A stretch of 64,000 nucleotides of DNA from an uncultured Burkholderiales bacterium (GTDB lineage Bacteria > Pseudomonadota > Gammaproteobacteria > Burkholderiales > Burkholderiaceae_C), in the NCBI GenBank assembly GCA_903896615.1, contig CAITYM010000087.1, positions 22,054-86,053 of the forward strand, in the 5' to 3' direction. The notes beneath the pieces are model-generated. The model ran no database searches and was not told where the DNA came from. It saw only the letters and a program-made list of their open reading frames with translations. The position numbers and the translations under genes are program-made. This document shows, one piece after another, positions 40,694 to 51,646 of this stretch (within the stretch, counting starts at the first letter, position 1; each line of letters starts with the position of its first letter).

Positions 40694-42232
40694 ATGCAAC
40701 TCAATCCCGCAGAAATCTCCGAACTCATCAAGAGTCGTATTGAAGGAATGGCGCCTAGTGCTGACATTCGTAACCAGGGTACGGTTATTTCCGTTAGTGA
40801 CGGTATATGTCGTATTCACGGGCTAAGTGATGTGATGCAGGGGGAAATGTTGGAGTTTCCAAATAATACATTTGGACTCGCCCTGAATTTAGAGCGCGAC
40901 TCAGTTGGCTCGGTGATTTTGGGTGATTACGAGCACATTTCTGAAGGCGACACTGTTAAATGCACGGGCAGAATTTTAGAAGTGCCCGTTGGGCCTGAAT
41001 TGATTGGCCGTGTTGTTAATGCTTTGGGACATCCTATTGATGGTAAAGGCCCCATAAATGCAAAAATGACTGATGTTATCGAAAAGGTTGCTCCTGGCGT
41101 TATTGCTCGTCAATCAGTATCGCAGCCAATGCAAACGGGTTTGAAGTCAATTGACTCAATGGTTCCAATTGGGCGCGGACAACGTGAGTTGATAATTGGA
41201 GATAGACAGACGGGTAAAACTGCTGTTGCGATTGATGCGATCATTAATCAAAAAGGTCAAAACATGACCTGTATCTATGTAGCCATAGGTCAAAAAGCAT
41301 CTTCAGTCAAAAACGTAGTGCGAGCTCTTGAGCAAGCCGGAGCAATGGATTACACAATTGTTGTGGCCGCTACGGCATCTGAGTCTGCAGCTATGCAATA
41401 TGTTTCTGCGTACTCAGGTTGCACAATGGGTGAGTATTTCAGAGACCGTGGTCAAGATGCCTTGATAGTCTATGATGACCTTTCAAAACAAGCTGTAGCG
41501 TATCGTCAAGTTTCTTTGTTGCTGAGACGTCCACCAGGACGTGAGGCTTATCCCGGCGATGTATTTTATTTGCACAGCCGGTTGCTAGAGCGCGCAGCTC
41601 GTGTAAATGAGCACTACGTAGAAGAATTCACGAAGGGTGCAGTAAAAGGAAAGACCGGCTCTTTGACTGCATTGCCAATCATTGAGACCCAAGCGGGTGA
41701 CGTATCTGCTTTCGTGCCAACAAACGTAATCTCAATTACTGATGGCCAGATCTTCTTAGAAACCAGTTTGTTTAACTCAGGTATCCGACCTGCTATCAAC
41801 GCTGGTATCTCTGTCTCACGCGTTGGTGGTGCAGCTCAGACTAAATTAATTAAGAATTTATCTGGTGGTATCCGTACTGACTTGGCTCAGTACCGAGAAC
41901 TGGCTGCTTTTGCTCAATTCGCATCGGACTTAGATGAAGCTACAAGAAAGCAATTGGACCGCGGGGCCCGCGTTACTGAGTTGCTTAAACAGGCTCAGTA
42001 CAGTCCTTTGAACATAAGCTTGATGGGTGCAACATTGTTTGCAGTCAATAAGGGCTATTTAGATGATATAGCAGTTAATCGTGTTCTAGCATTTGAGGCT
42101 GGTCTGCATGGCCACCTGAAAGATCAGCATGCTGCATTACTTTCTAAGTTGGAAAAAGACAAGGCTATGGACAAAGATGCTGAGGCTGAATTGACAACAG
42201 CATTGGCAGAGTTCAAAAAGTCTTTTGTTTAA
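40694..42232 (+). CDS. atpA: F0F1 ATP synthase subunit alpha
   Basis: [18 protein letters not shown]...[15 protein letters not shown]...[19 protein letters not shown]. Confidence 0.98.
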   Translation: MQLNPAEISELIKSRIEGMAPSADIRNQGTVISVSDGICRIHGLSDVMQGEMLEFPNNTFGLALNLERDSVGSVILGDYEHISEGDTVKCTGRILEVPVGPELIGRVVNALGHPIDGKGPINAKMTDVIEKVAPGVIARQSVSQPMQTGLKSIDSMVPIGRGQRELIIGDRQTGKTAVAIDAIINQKGQNMTCIYVAIGQKASSVKNVVRALEQAGAMDYTIVVAATASESAAMQYVSAYSGCTMGEYFRDRGQDALIVYDDLSKQAVAYRQVSLLLRRPPGREAYPGDVFYLHSRLLERAARVNEHYVEEFTKGAVKGKTGSLTALPIIETQAGDVSAFVPTNVISITDGQIFLETSLFNSGIRPAINAGISVSRVGGAAQTKLIKNLSGGIRTDLAQYRELAAFAQFASDLDEATRKQLDRGARVTELLKQAQYSPLNISLMGATLFAVNKGYLDDIAVNRVLAFEAGLHGHLKDQHAALLSKLEKDKAMDKDAEAELTTALAEFKKSFV

Positions 42233-42261
42233 ACCGTACCTGACAAACAAAGGAAGCTTTA

Positions 42262-43128
42262 ATGGCAGCAGGTAAGGAAATTAGAGGCAAGATCAAATCG
42301 GTTGAAAATACCAAGAAGATCACAAAAGCCATGGAAATGGTGGCCGCATCCAAAATGAGGAAAGCTCAGGACAGGATGCGAGCTGCCAGACCCTACAGTG
42401 AGAAGATCAAAAAAATCGCATGTCACTTGGGCCAAGCAAATCCTGAGTTCGTTCACCCCTTTATGGAAATCAACCACTCAAAAGGTGTTGGTTTTATTGT
42501 TGTTTCAACTGATAAGGGCTTGTGCGGGGGACTCAACACGAACATGCTGAGGATAGTTGCTCAAAAGTTAAAAGAACTTCAAGCAACAGGGCACACAGCT
42601 AAAGCGATGGCAATTGGTAATAAGGGGCTGGGCTTTTTAAATAGATCCGGCGTTGAAGTTGTATCCCAAGTTACTCAACTAGGAGATACGCCTCACTTAG
42701 ATAAGCTGATTGGCCCAGTTAAGGTGCTTCTTGATGCCTATGTTTCAAAGCAAATTAATTCAGTTTATCTTTGTTACACAAAGTTCATCAACACGATGAA
42801 GCAAGAGCCAGTGATGGAGAAGTTGCTTCCATTGTCTAGCGAAGAAATTAAAGCAAGTAATAAGAAAAATAGTTGGGATTATTTGTATGAGCCTGATGCA
42901 CATACAGTGATTGAAGATTTGTTGATTCGTTATATTGAAGCTTTGGTGTATCAAGCCCTTGCTGAAAATATGGCTTCTGAACAATCCGCAAGGATGGTTG
43001 CTATGAAATCTGCGACTGACAATGCAGGAAGTGTAATTGGTGAACTCAAGCTAATTTACAACAAAACTCGTCAAGCAGCTATTACGAAAGAACTATCAGA
43101 GATCGTTGCCGGTGCGGCAGCGGTGTAA
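42262..43128 (+). CDS. atpG: F0F1 ATP synthase subunit gamma
   Basis: [33 protein letters not shown]...[17 protein letters not shown]. Confidence 0.98.
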   Translation: MAAGKEIRGKIKSVENTKKITKAMEMVAASKMRKAQDRMRAARPYSEKIKKIACHLGQANPEFVHPFMEINHSKGVGFIVVSTDKGLCGGLNTNMLRIVAQKLKELQATGHTAKAMAIGNKGLGFLNRSGVEVVSQVTQLGDTPHLDKLIGPVKVLLDAYVSKQINSVYLCYTKFINTMKQEPVMEKLLPLSSEEIKASNKKNSWDYLYEPDAHTVIEDLLIRYIEALVYQALAENMASEQSARMVAMKSATDNAGSVIGELKLIYNKTRQAAITKELSEIVAGAAAV

Positions 43129-44559
<1,431 letters not shown>

Positions 44560-44565
44560 AATGCT

Positions 44566-44595
44566 GGAAAGTGATTTGAAATCAAATCGCTTTCC
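44566..44595 (+). promoter_or_regulatory. Intercistronic hairpin between atpD and atpC
   Basis: GGAAAGTGATTTG-AAAT-CAAATCGCTTTCC: 13-bp stem with one G-U, 4-nt loop, no downstream U-tract. Confidence 0.7.
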
Positions 44596-44616
44596 AATAA
44601 ATACGGAAGTTATTTC

Positions 44617-45039
44617 ATGACAAGCACCTTTCACGTAGATGTCGTTAGTGCAGAGGAGTCTATCTTCTCTGGCGAAGCGAGCTTTGTAGTGCTTCCTGGA
44701 GAATCAGGTGAGTTGGGTATATTTCCAAGACATACACCCCTGATAACAAGAATAAGACCCGGATCAGTGCGTATCAAGTTGCAGGACGGTACCGAGGAAA
44801 TGGTATTTGTTGCTGGGGGAATTTTAGAAGTTCAGCCAGACGGAGTAACGGTACTTTCTGACACGGCAGTCAGAGCAAAAGATTTAGATGAAGAAAAAGC
44901 AGTGCATGCTAAGCAGGCCGCTGAAGAGGCATTAAAGAATGCTAAGGGCGGTCAGGACTTAGCGCGTGCACAGTCTGAGTTGGTAATACTTGCAGCTCAA
45001 TTAGCTGCAGTCAGACGTTTACACGGTAAGAAGAGATAA
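44617..45039 (+). CDS. atpC: F0F1 ATP synthase subunit epsilon
   Basis: [40 protein letters not shown]. Confidence 0.97.
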   Translation: MTSTFHVDVVSAEESIFSGEASFVVLPGESGELGIFPRHTPLITRIRPGSVRIKLQDGTEEMVFVAGGILEVQPDGVTVLSDTAVRAKDLDEEKAVHAKQAAEEALKNAKGGQDLARAQSELVILAAQLAAVRRLHGKKR

Positions 45040-45108
45040 ACTAGCGACCGAGTTCAAAATCTCTTGATCTACTTAAATACTGAGTGTATTTAATAAATTA
45101 AGTGCAAT

Positions 45109-45561
45109 ATGCCTAAATCAAAGCAACACGAAGCTGCAACAGTAGGCGGTTCATCTGATGATGTTGAAGCAATGTTCTATGATGCATTGCAAAACGGGGA
45201 TCTTGAAAAACTAATGTCATGCTGGGGTGATGAGGACGATATAGTCTGCATTCATCCAGGGGGACCGCGTATTATTGGTCTAGCCGCAATTAGAGCTTCT
45301 TTTGAAGCAATGTTTACAAATGGTTCATTACCGGCTCATCCAGAGCGGGTTATCAAATTGAGCTCTCTAACAAGTGCTGTGCACAGCCTTATTGAAAGAG
45401 TAGAAGTAATGCTGCCAGATGGCCCTCAGAAAGCATACACATCAACAACAAACGTATACCAGCGAACCGCACAAGGCTGGAAGTTGGTGATACATCACGC
45501 AAGTCCAGGTACACCAAGTGAACTGAAAGATTTAAGCCTGCCTAATCAGGTGCTTCATTGA
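45109..45561 (+). CDS. SnoaL/NTF2-like nuclear transport factor family protein
   Basis: VEAMFYDALQNGDLEKLMSCWGDEDDIVCIHPGGPRIIGLAAIRASFEAMF...TTNVYQRTAQGWKLVIHHAS. Confidence 0.85.
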   Translation: MPKSKQHEAATVGGSSDDVEAMFYDALQNGDLEKLMSCWGDEDDIVCIHPGGPRIIGLAAIRASFEAMFTNGSLPAHPERVIKLSSLTSAVHSLIERVEVMLPDGPQKAYTSTTNVYQRTAQGWKLVIHHASPGTPSELKDLSLPNQVLH

Positions 45562-46524
45562 ATGCAGGGGTACAAGCCTCCCCTATGGTTACCTTCGGGT
45601 CATGCGCAAACAATATACGCCGCACTAAGTGCTAAATTTATTAAGTATCCGCAGATAAATTGGCGGCGGACACGAATAAAGACAAGGGACCAGGATTTTA
45701 TTGACATCGATTGGTCAACAAATGCTTTGAATAAAAAATATTTGTGTGTAATGTTTCACGGATTGGAGGGTAGTTCGAAAAGTCATTATGCTAAAGCTTT
45801 TGGAGATTATTATCTCAACCAAGAAGGAGGACTGTGTATTCCTCACTTTAGAGGGTGTAGCGGGGAAATAAATGTAGCACCGCGGGCCTATCACAGTGGA
45901 GACTTTGAGGAAATTGGATGGATACTGGCCAAAATCCGTGAATTATATGAAGGGCCAATATGGGCAGTTGGTGTATCCCTTGGTGGTAACGCACTGCTGA
46001 GGTGGGCACAAGAGTATGGAGAGGAGGCGGGAAAATTTGTATCCGGTATCGCCTCTATATGTGCTCCTTTGGATTTAATAGCGAGCGGAATGGAAATAGG
46101 CAGGGGTGTCAATAAGTATATTTATGAGAGACATTTTCTGAAAACGATGAAGGCTAAGGCGGTAAGTAAAGCCGTTCAATATCCTGGCCTATTTGATTTA
46201 CAAATGGTATTGAATGCAAAAAGTTTATTTGAATTTGATAATTATTTCACAGCCCCGTTACACGGATTTAAAGATACAACGCAATATTGGTCAATGTGTT
46301 CATCTCACAGGAAATTGCAGGATATACAAGTTAAACATCTTGTACTCAATGCATTGAATGACCCTTTTATTCCAGCGAAATCGTTACCCGCTAGGGGCGA
46401 ATTCAATAAGTACGGAGTTGCCATTTACACTAAACAGGGAGGTCATGTGGGCTATCCGCAGTCAACGTTCCCAGGAAATTTGAGATACTTACCTGAACTT
46501 ATATCAGCATGGATGAAATCGTAG
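45562..46524 (+). CDS. YheT-family alpha/beta hydrolase
   Basis: YKPPLWLPSGHAQTIYAAL...VMFHGLEGSSKSHYAK...HFRGCSGE...GVSLGGNALLRW; starts right after the preceding stop. Confidence 0.92.
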   Translation: MQGYKPPLWLPSGHAQTIYAALSAKFIKYPQINWRRTRIKTRDQDFIDIDWSTNALNKKYLCVMFHGLEGSSKSHYAKAFGDYYLNQEGGLCIPHFRGCSGEINVAPRAYHSGDFEEIGWILAKIRELYEGPIWAVGVSLGGNALLRWAQEYGEEAGKFVSGIASICAPLDLIASGMEIGRGVNKYIYERHFLKTMKAKAVSKAVQYPGLFDLQMVLNAKSLFEFDNYFTAPLHGFKDTTQYWSMCSSHRKLQDIQVKHLVLNALNDPFIPAKSLPARGEFNKYGVAIYTKQGGHVGYPQSTFPGNLRYLPELISAWMKS

Positions 46525-47042
46525 GATTGGCATTAAAAAAATGGCCGAACGTCCCTGCCTGTTATGGGTGGCTAGGGCTTGACCGAAGAGGAGACTGGTA
46601 CTTAAGAGACGATGTTGTACAAAGTACAGGGGACTTTAAGGTATCAAAAGGCAGTAGATTAGTCCACGGTAAATTAATTGAATTTATTAACCGCAATTAT
46701 CTAAAAGATGAGTCAAAGCGGTACTACTTTCAAAACGGACCGCAAAAAGTATTTGTGGAGTTAGAGTTAACGCCGTGGGTGCTTCGGTTTGACCACAAGC
46801 TACAAGTGATCACGCAAACAGAAAAAGTGGTTCAAGTCTTGAGGGCTTATACAGATGAGCACGGAAAAGTCTATTTGAATACGGATAAAGGAATTGGGGT
46901 TGTACGCAGTATGGATATGGATATCCTAGCGGATGAACTTGTCAGACGAAAGTGGAAGATTGAAGAAATATTTGAGGAAGAGTTAGAGCGGAAATTTGGA
47001 TTTGTGAGGAGTCCACTAAAAGAAAAAAGCCAGTCAAATTGA
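46509..47042 (+). CDS. Conserved Burkholderiales protein of unknown function (DUF2946-type label uncertain)
   Basis: VPACYGWLGLDRRGDWYLRDD...LIEFINRNYLKDESKRYYFQNGPQKVFVELELTPWVLRFD; overlaps the hydrolase 3' end by 16 nt. Confidence 0.75.
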   Translation: MDEIVGLALKKWPNVPACYGWLGLDRRGDWYLRDDVVQSTGDFKVSKGSRLVHGKLIEFINRNYLKDESKRYYFQNGPQKVFVELELTPWVLRFDHKLQVITQTEKVVQVLRAYTDEHGKVYLNTDKGIGVVRSMDMDILADELVRRKWKIEEIFEEELERKFGFVRSPLKEKSQSN

Positions 47043-47049
47043 CTGGCTT
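47027..47049. terminator. Hairpin terminator, likely bidirectional
   Basis: AAGCCAGTCAA-A-TTGACTGGCTT near-perfect inverted repeat after an A-run, between converging genes. Confidence 0.7.
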
Positions 47050-47075
47050 GAGTGACTCTTTAAATAATCTAAAAT

Positions 47076-47600
47076 TTATTTTGTAGCCATTGCTGGTGGG
47101 GCAACCGAGGGTGCCTTGGGCTCAGTAAATTTAGCACCTGCAGAATTGGTCATATAAACCACAGCTCTACCAATTTCGACATCATCAAACTCACCACCAC
47201 CTTGAGCACCCATGTTGCCCTTGCCCTTGAGGGCCGAAATTAACAGAGCATCATAACCCTTTGCAATTCGTGGGGCCCATGCGGCGGAATCTCCGAATTT
47301 GGGAGAACCCAGGGCTCCAATTGAATGGCAGGTTGTGCACTGAGCTTTAAATACCTGTTCGCCAGTTTTCAGCTCACGATTGGCATCTCTGATATCAACC
47401 ACTCCCACTTTCTGGATACGCTCTGCAATGGACTTGGGAAGATCAGAAGAACCTTCAGCTGGTTTATTTGCTGAGCCCACGTAGTAAACGAGACCAATAA
47501 TAATAAATATGGGTAGTACAAATGAGAAAAGGACAACCCATAAAAATTGCGTAGGCGTTTTGATGGGGCCGTCGTGGTTTTGATCGTCGTGGTCGCTCAT
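47076..47600 (-). CDS. c-type cytochrome (cytochrome c5-like) with N-terminal membrane anchor
   Basis: One CXXCH (CTTCHSIGALGSPKFGDSAAWAPRIAKG) and N-terminal TM. Confidence 0.92.
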   Translation of the reverse strand: MSDHDDQNHDGPIKTPTQFLWVVLFSFVLPIFIIIGLVYYVGSANKPAEGSSDLPKSIAERIQKVGVVDIRDANRELKTGEQVFKAQCTTCHSIGALGSPKFGDSAAWAPRIAKGYDALLISALKGKGNMGAQGGGEFDDVEIGRAVVYMTNSAGAKFTEPKAPSVAPPAMATK

Positions 47601-47766
47601 AAGTTCCTCAAATAGGCGTTATCGTATAAAGTGTAGATTATAACGAGGGCTTGAAAACGAATGTGAATTCGTGAAAAATATTGGTCCTTGGCGTAGCGTT
47701 GGACAGGCGAAAAAACCAGGTGGTGAAACGCCTACAATTAAGGGGTGATTTATCAAGTTCTGATGT

Positions 47767-47842
47767 GCGGCTGTAGCTCAGTGGATAGAGTATTGGCCTC
47801 CGAAGCCAAGGGTCGTGGGTTCGATCCCCGCCAGCCGCACCA
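47767..47842 (+). tRNA. tRNA-Arg (anticodon CCG), CCA encoded
   Basis: GCGGCTG...CAGCCGC acceptor stem, D-loop TAGCTCAGTGGATAGAG, anticodon stem-loop TTGGCCTCCGAAGCCAA, T-loop GGTTCGATCCC, ACCA end. Confidence 0.95.
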
Positions 47843-47884
47843 AAAAATAGGGGGTCCATACCGGATACAAGTCTTACCCGCAGA

Positions 47885-48844
47885 CTAGCTAAGCGGCTGA
47901 GTGGTATCTGAGGTTTTCTTGCTGAGTGCAAGCGCAAGCTCATAAAGTTCGTTTTTAGGAGCGCCTGTAAGCAGTTGGGCTAATTTAACTGAGCCCTTAA
48001 GGGATAATTCGCTCAAAAGAATTTGCAAAATATCGGAGTAATGGGTGGAGTCAGTATCCTGCCTAACATCGGGGGCATGAATAATTAAAACAAATTCCCC
48101 ACGAGTGCGGTTTGAATCTAAAGATAACCAATTGGGGAGTTGATGGGCTGGGAGTGTGGTGATTTGCTCGAATTGTTTTGTCAATTCTCTGCCGATGGTG
48201 ATCAAGCGCTCGCCTAAGAAGGCAAGGGATGCAGCGAGAGCCTCAATTCGGTGAGGGGCCTCAAGCAAGATAGTCGGCTTTGATTCAACCTGTAGGGATT
48301 TGATCTGTTTTTCTCGATCGCTGCCCTTGTTGGCCAAAAAGCCAACAAAGCTAAAGCCGGTGTGACCTATGAGCCCACTAACACTTAAAAGTGTAGTGAT
48401 ACTGCTAACGCCTGGAATGGGAACAACTTTATACCCAGCAGTAGTTACGCAGTGAACCAACCAAGCTCCGGGATCGCTAACGCCGGGGGTTCCGGCATCA
48501 CACAAAAATGCGATTCGAGCACCTTGCGCTAACTTAGAAATAATAACGGGCGACAGCTCATCCTCATTATGTTGGTGTACAGCAATCCATGAATCATTTA
48601 ATTTATCAATTCCGTAGCTTTTTAATAAATTTTTAGACTCCCTGGTATCCTCACACGCCAAGAAGTCACAGATCGAGAGCGTATGCAATGCGCGAAGTGT
48701 AATATCTGCTAAATTCCCAATCGGTGTAGCAACAACAAACAAACAAGATTTGGGGAAATCTTGATGGCTGACGGCCTGTGTGGCAGCAGACAGAACATTG
48801 GCGTAGCTTATATTCAAATGATTGCCCTCATTGGGAGATTGCAA
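47885..48844 (-). CDS. rsmI: 16S rRNA (cytidine(1402)-2'-O)-methyltransferase
   Basis: LFVVATPIGNLADITLRALHTLSICDFLACEDTR...FLCDAGTPGVSDPGAWLV. Confidence 0.95.
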   Translation of the reverse strand: MQSPNEGNHLNISYANVLSAATQAVSHQDFPKSCLFVVATPIGNLADITLRALHTLSICDFLACEDTRESKNLLKSYGIDKLNDSWIAVHQHNEDELSPVIISKLAQGARIAFLCDAGTPGVSDPGAWLVHCVTTAGYKVVPIPGVSSITTLLSVSGLIGHTGFSFVGFLANKGSDREKQIKSLQVESKPTILLEAPHRIEALAASLAFLGERLITIGRELTKQFEQITTLPAHQLPNWLSLDSNRTRGEFVLIIHAPDVRQDTDSTHYSDILQILLSELSLKGSVKLAQLLTGAPKNELYELALALSKKTSDTTQPLS

Positions 48845-48986
48845 AAAAGATTAAATTAAGAGAATAACCGATTTCGATAGAGAAATGAAGGCTAGTGCGG
48901 GACATTCATTACAATGACTACTATGAGGATCGATCTGCATAATGCATGATCTCGGCTAAGAGATAAGACCAAGGCGGGCACTACAA

Positions 48987-49583
48987 ATGTTAGAACAACG
49001 TATAGAACAACAATTCATAGATAGTGCTGATTTGAAATACCAATCAGCACAGGTCCTAAATAAGCCTATATTGGCAGCTATTCAAGCTATCTTGTCTAGT
49101 GTTACGGGGGGTGGGAAGGTTTTGGCTTGTGGAAATGGGGGTTCTGCTGCAGATGCTCAACATTTTGCTGCCGAATTTGTTGGGCGATTTGAACGAGAAA
49201 GGCCCGAGCTTGCAGCAATAGCTTTGACCACCGACTCCTCAATTTTGACTGCAATAGGCAATGACTATGATTTTAATCAAATATTCTCTAAACAAGTACG
49301 GGCATTAGGCCAGGGCACAGACGTTTTACTAGCCATATCGACAAGTGGTAATTCTGCAAATGTTTTGGCAGCAATTACCGCTGCACATGAGCGCGAAATG
49401 ACCGTAATCGCTTTAACCGGCAAAGGGGGGGGCAAAATAGCGCAAGCTCTAAAAGAAACGGACGTGAACATTTGCGTTCCAAGCGAGCGGACAGCGAGAA
49501 TTCAAGAAGTACATTTATTAGTGTTGCATTGCATATGCGACGGAGTGGATTACCAATTGTTAGGTGAGGCAGATAATTTATGA
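48987..49583 (+). CDS. SIS-domain protein, phosphoheptose isomerase/DiaA-like
   Basis: VLACGNGGSAADAQHFAAEFVGRFERERPELAAIALTTDSSILTAIGNDYDF. Confidence 0.92.
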   Translation: MLEQRIEQQFIDSADLKYQSAQVLNKPILAAIQAILSSVTGGGKVLACGNGGSAADAQHFAAEFVGRFERERPELAAIALTTDSSILTAIGNDYDFNQIFSKQVRALGQGTDVLLAISTSGNSANVLAAITAAHEREMTVIALTGKGGGKIAQALKETDVNICVPSERTARIQEVHLLVLHCICDGVDYQLLGEADNL

Positions 49584-50233
49584 TTAAACAAATGAAAAAT
49601 AAACTCTCTTTAAGCTTAGTGCTTATTAGTTGCACGTTTCTAATCAGTGCTTGCGCACCTTTGATGCTTGGCGGCATGGCCGGGACTGTAGTGGTGGCTA
49701 CAGATAGAAGAACATCGGGTATTCAACTGGAGGATGAGGAAATTGAGCTGCGCGCGTCAGCTAGGATAAGAGATACGTTTGGTAATAAGGTTCATATAAA
49801 TGTAAACAGCTTTAACCTGCAGGTACTACTAACGGGTGAGGTCCCTTCGGACCGGGATAGACTAGCGGTTTTGAAAATTGTCTCAGAAGTTGAAAATGTA
49901 CGAAAAGTACTTAATGAGGTTGCTATCGGACCTAATTCAAGTTACGGCGATAGAACCCATGACATATTACTCTCAAGCAAAGTCAAAGCTGGAATCATTG
50001 ATGCACGCGATTTAATGGTTAACACATTTAAAATTGTTGCAGAGCACGGAAATATTTATTTAATGGGCCGCGTTACACCAAATGAAGCCAACAGAGCTAC
50101 AGAGATTGCAAGGAATGTGAGTGGAGTGAATCAAGTAGTGCGCGTATTTCAACTCTTAACCGAAGAAGAGCTACGAGCGCTCAACCCGCCAGCTGCGACG
50201 GTAACGCAAACAGGCGCTACACAGGGTAAATAA
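49580..50233 (+). CDS. BON domain-containing lipoprotein (DolP/YraP-like)
   Basis: LISACAPLMLGG lipobox; two BON-like segments; SSYGDRTHDILLSSKVKAGIIDARDL; ATGA overlap with preceding gene. Confidence 0.9.
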   Translation: MIKQMKNKLSLSLVLISCTFLISACAPLMLGGMAGTVVVATDRRTSGIQLEDEEIELRASARIRDTFGNKVHINVNSFNLQVLLTGEVPSDRDRLAVLKIVSEVENVRKVLNEVAIGPNSSYGDRTHDILLSSKVKAGIIDARDLMVNTFKIVAEHGNIYLMGRVTPNEANRATEIARNVSGVNQVVRVFQLLTEEELRALNPPAATVTQTGATQGK

Positions 50234-50250
50234 AACACTGGGACTGCAAT

Positions 50251-50520
50251 GTGGCGCGGTTAAAAGTTTACCGGCCATGGCGTAAAACCTGGTTCTTCAG
50301 GGCGGGGATAGACCAAGTCGAGGACGGCTATATCGGTGCAAGATACAAGAGGACTGTCTCAAATGCAAGAGGCATTCAACCACTGCCCAAGAGGCGAGAG
50401 CTGTTGAGGGTGCAATGAATTTGGTCTCAAGGCCTCAAAACTTGGGGTCGGGCAGGACACTCTAGAGCTAGAAGTCCCAGTGCTTCTCGCGCAAGCGCAA
50501 GCGTTAGCGTCAAGCTAACG
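50251..50520 (+). mobile_element. Possible decayed IS200/IS605-TnpB (IS1341-like) element or structured RNA remnant
   Basis: TTTACCGGCCATGGCGTAAAACCTGGTTCTTCAGGGCGGGGATAG hairpin-like head, GGTCGGGCAGGACACTCTAGAGCTAGAAGTCCCAGTGCTTCTCGCG tail, and hairpin CGTTAGC-GTCAA-GCTAACG (50502-50520). Resemblance is from memory, not an alignment. Confidence 0.35.
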
Positions 50521-50614
50521 TCAAGCTACCGTCGTTGTAAATATCAAGTATTCTCATTCCCTATTTGCCCACACGGCGTTGGCAAGGGGGCTTTGATGAC
50601 TTAATGTGTTCGAA

Positions 50615-51529
50615 TTATTTCAATCGTTTGATTAAACTGGATGTATCCCAACGATTGCCGCCCATATGCTGCACATCCGCATAAAACTGGTCCACAAGTG
50701 CAGTAACTGGAACCCGAGCACCATTTCGCTTAGCCTCATCCATTACGAGACCCAAATCTTTACGCATCCAATCAACTGCGAAACCAAAATTGAACTGATC
50801 TGCCACCATGGTTTTACCCCGGTTGTCCATTTGCCAACTTTGTGCAGCGCCTTTACCAATCACGTCCAAAACTAAATTCATATCTAGCCCAGCTTGGGCT
50901 CCAAAGGCAATCCCCTCGCTCAAAGCTTGAACCAAACCAGCGATGCAGATTTGGTTGACCATCTTTGTCAATTGACCGGCACCAGATTCACCCATTAAAG
51001 TGAATGCTCTAGAAAATGCAAGTGCAACGGATTTAACCGCTTCAAAAGGAGTCGCCTCCCCACCACACATAACGGTTAGTAAACCATTTTGGGCTCCGGC
51101 CTCACCCCCTGACACAGGAGCGTCAATGAAATGTACGCCCTGGGCCTTTGCAGCAGCGTGAATCTCCCTTGCGACATTGGCTGATGCGGTGGTGTGGTCA
51201 ACCAAAATTGAGCCCGATGACATTCCTGCTAATGCACCGTGTTCGCCAAAAATAACAGATCTCAAATCATCGTCATTACCGACACAACAAAAGACGATCT
51301 TTGAACCCAACGCAGCCTCCTTTGGGGTTGGAGCTGACTTAGGCGCTTTGGACGTTGAAAACTCTGAAATCCACGCTTTAGCCTTTGCAGGCGAGCGGTT
51401 ATAAACGGTCACGCTATGCCCAGCACTGGCTAGATGCCCCGCCATGGGATAACCCATGACGCCTAGACCGATAAAAGAGACTTGAGTGGATGTGGCTGGT
51501 TCGTAGGATTTAGGTTTGATACTTGACAT
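50615..51529 (-). CDS. NAD(P)-dependent 3-hydroxyisobutyrate dehydrogenase/tartronate semialdehyde reductase family
   Basis: VSFIGLGVMGYPMAGHLASAGHSVTVYNRSPAKA...FIDAPVSGGEAGAQNGLLTVMCGG. Confidence 0.92.
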   Translation of the reverse strand: MSSIKPKSYEPATSTQVSFIGLGVMGYPMAGHLASAGHSVTVYNRSPAKAKAWISEFSTSKAPKSAPTPKEAALGSKIVFCCVGNDDDLRSVIFGEHGALAGMSSGSILVDHTTASANVAREIHAAAKAQGVHFIDAPVSGGEAGAQNGLLTVMCGGEATPFEAVKSVALAFSRAFTLMGESGAGQLTKMVNQICIAGLVQALSEGIAFGAQAGLDMNLVLDVIGKGAAQSWQMDNRGKTMVADQFNFGFAVDWMRKDLGLVMDEAKRNGARVPVTALVDQFYADVQHMGGNRWDTSSLIKRLK

Positions 51530-51646
51530 GAATTATTTTTAAAGATTTGAAAAACCATAATCATAGAGCTTAATTGGTACAAATAACAATACGTATTATC
51601 AATAGTGAAGTAGTAGTAAAGAGCGTGAGGACAATAGAATACAAGC

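Noticed and set aside
47638-47943. 101-aa minus-strand ORF with GGDRTHDPWLRRPILYPLSYS
   Set aside because: It is the antisense translation of the tRNA-Arg gene (47767-47842), a well-known spurious annotation pattern, and it also overlaps rsmI.
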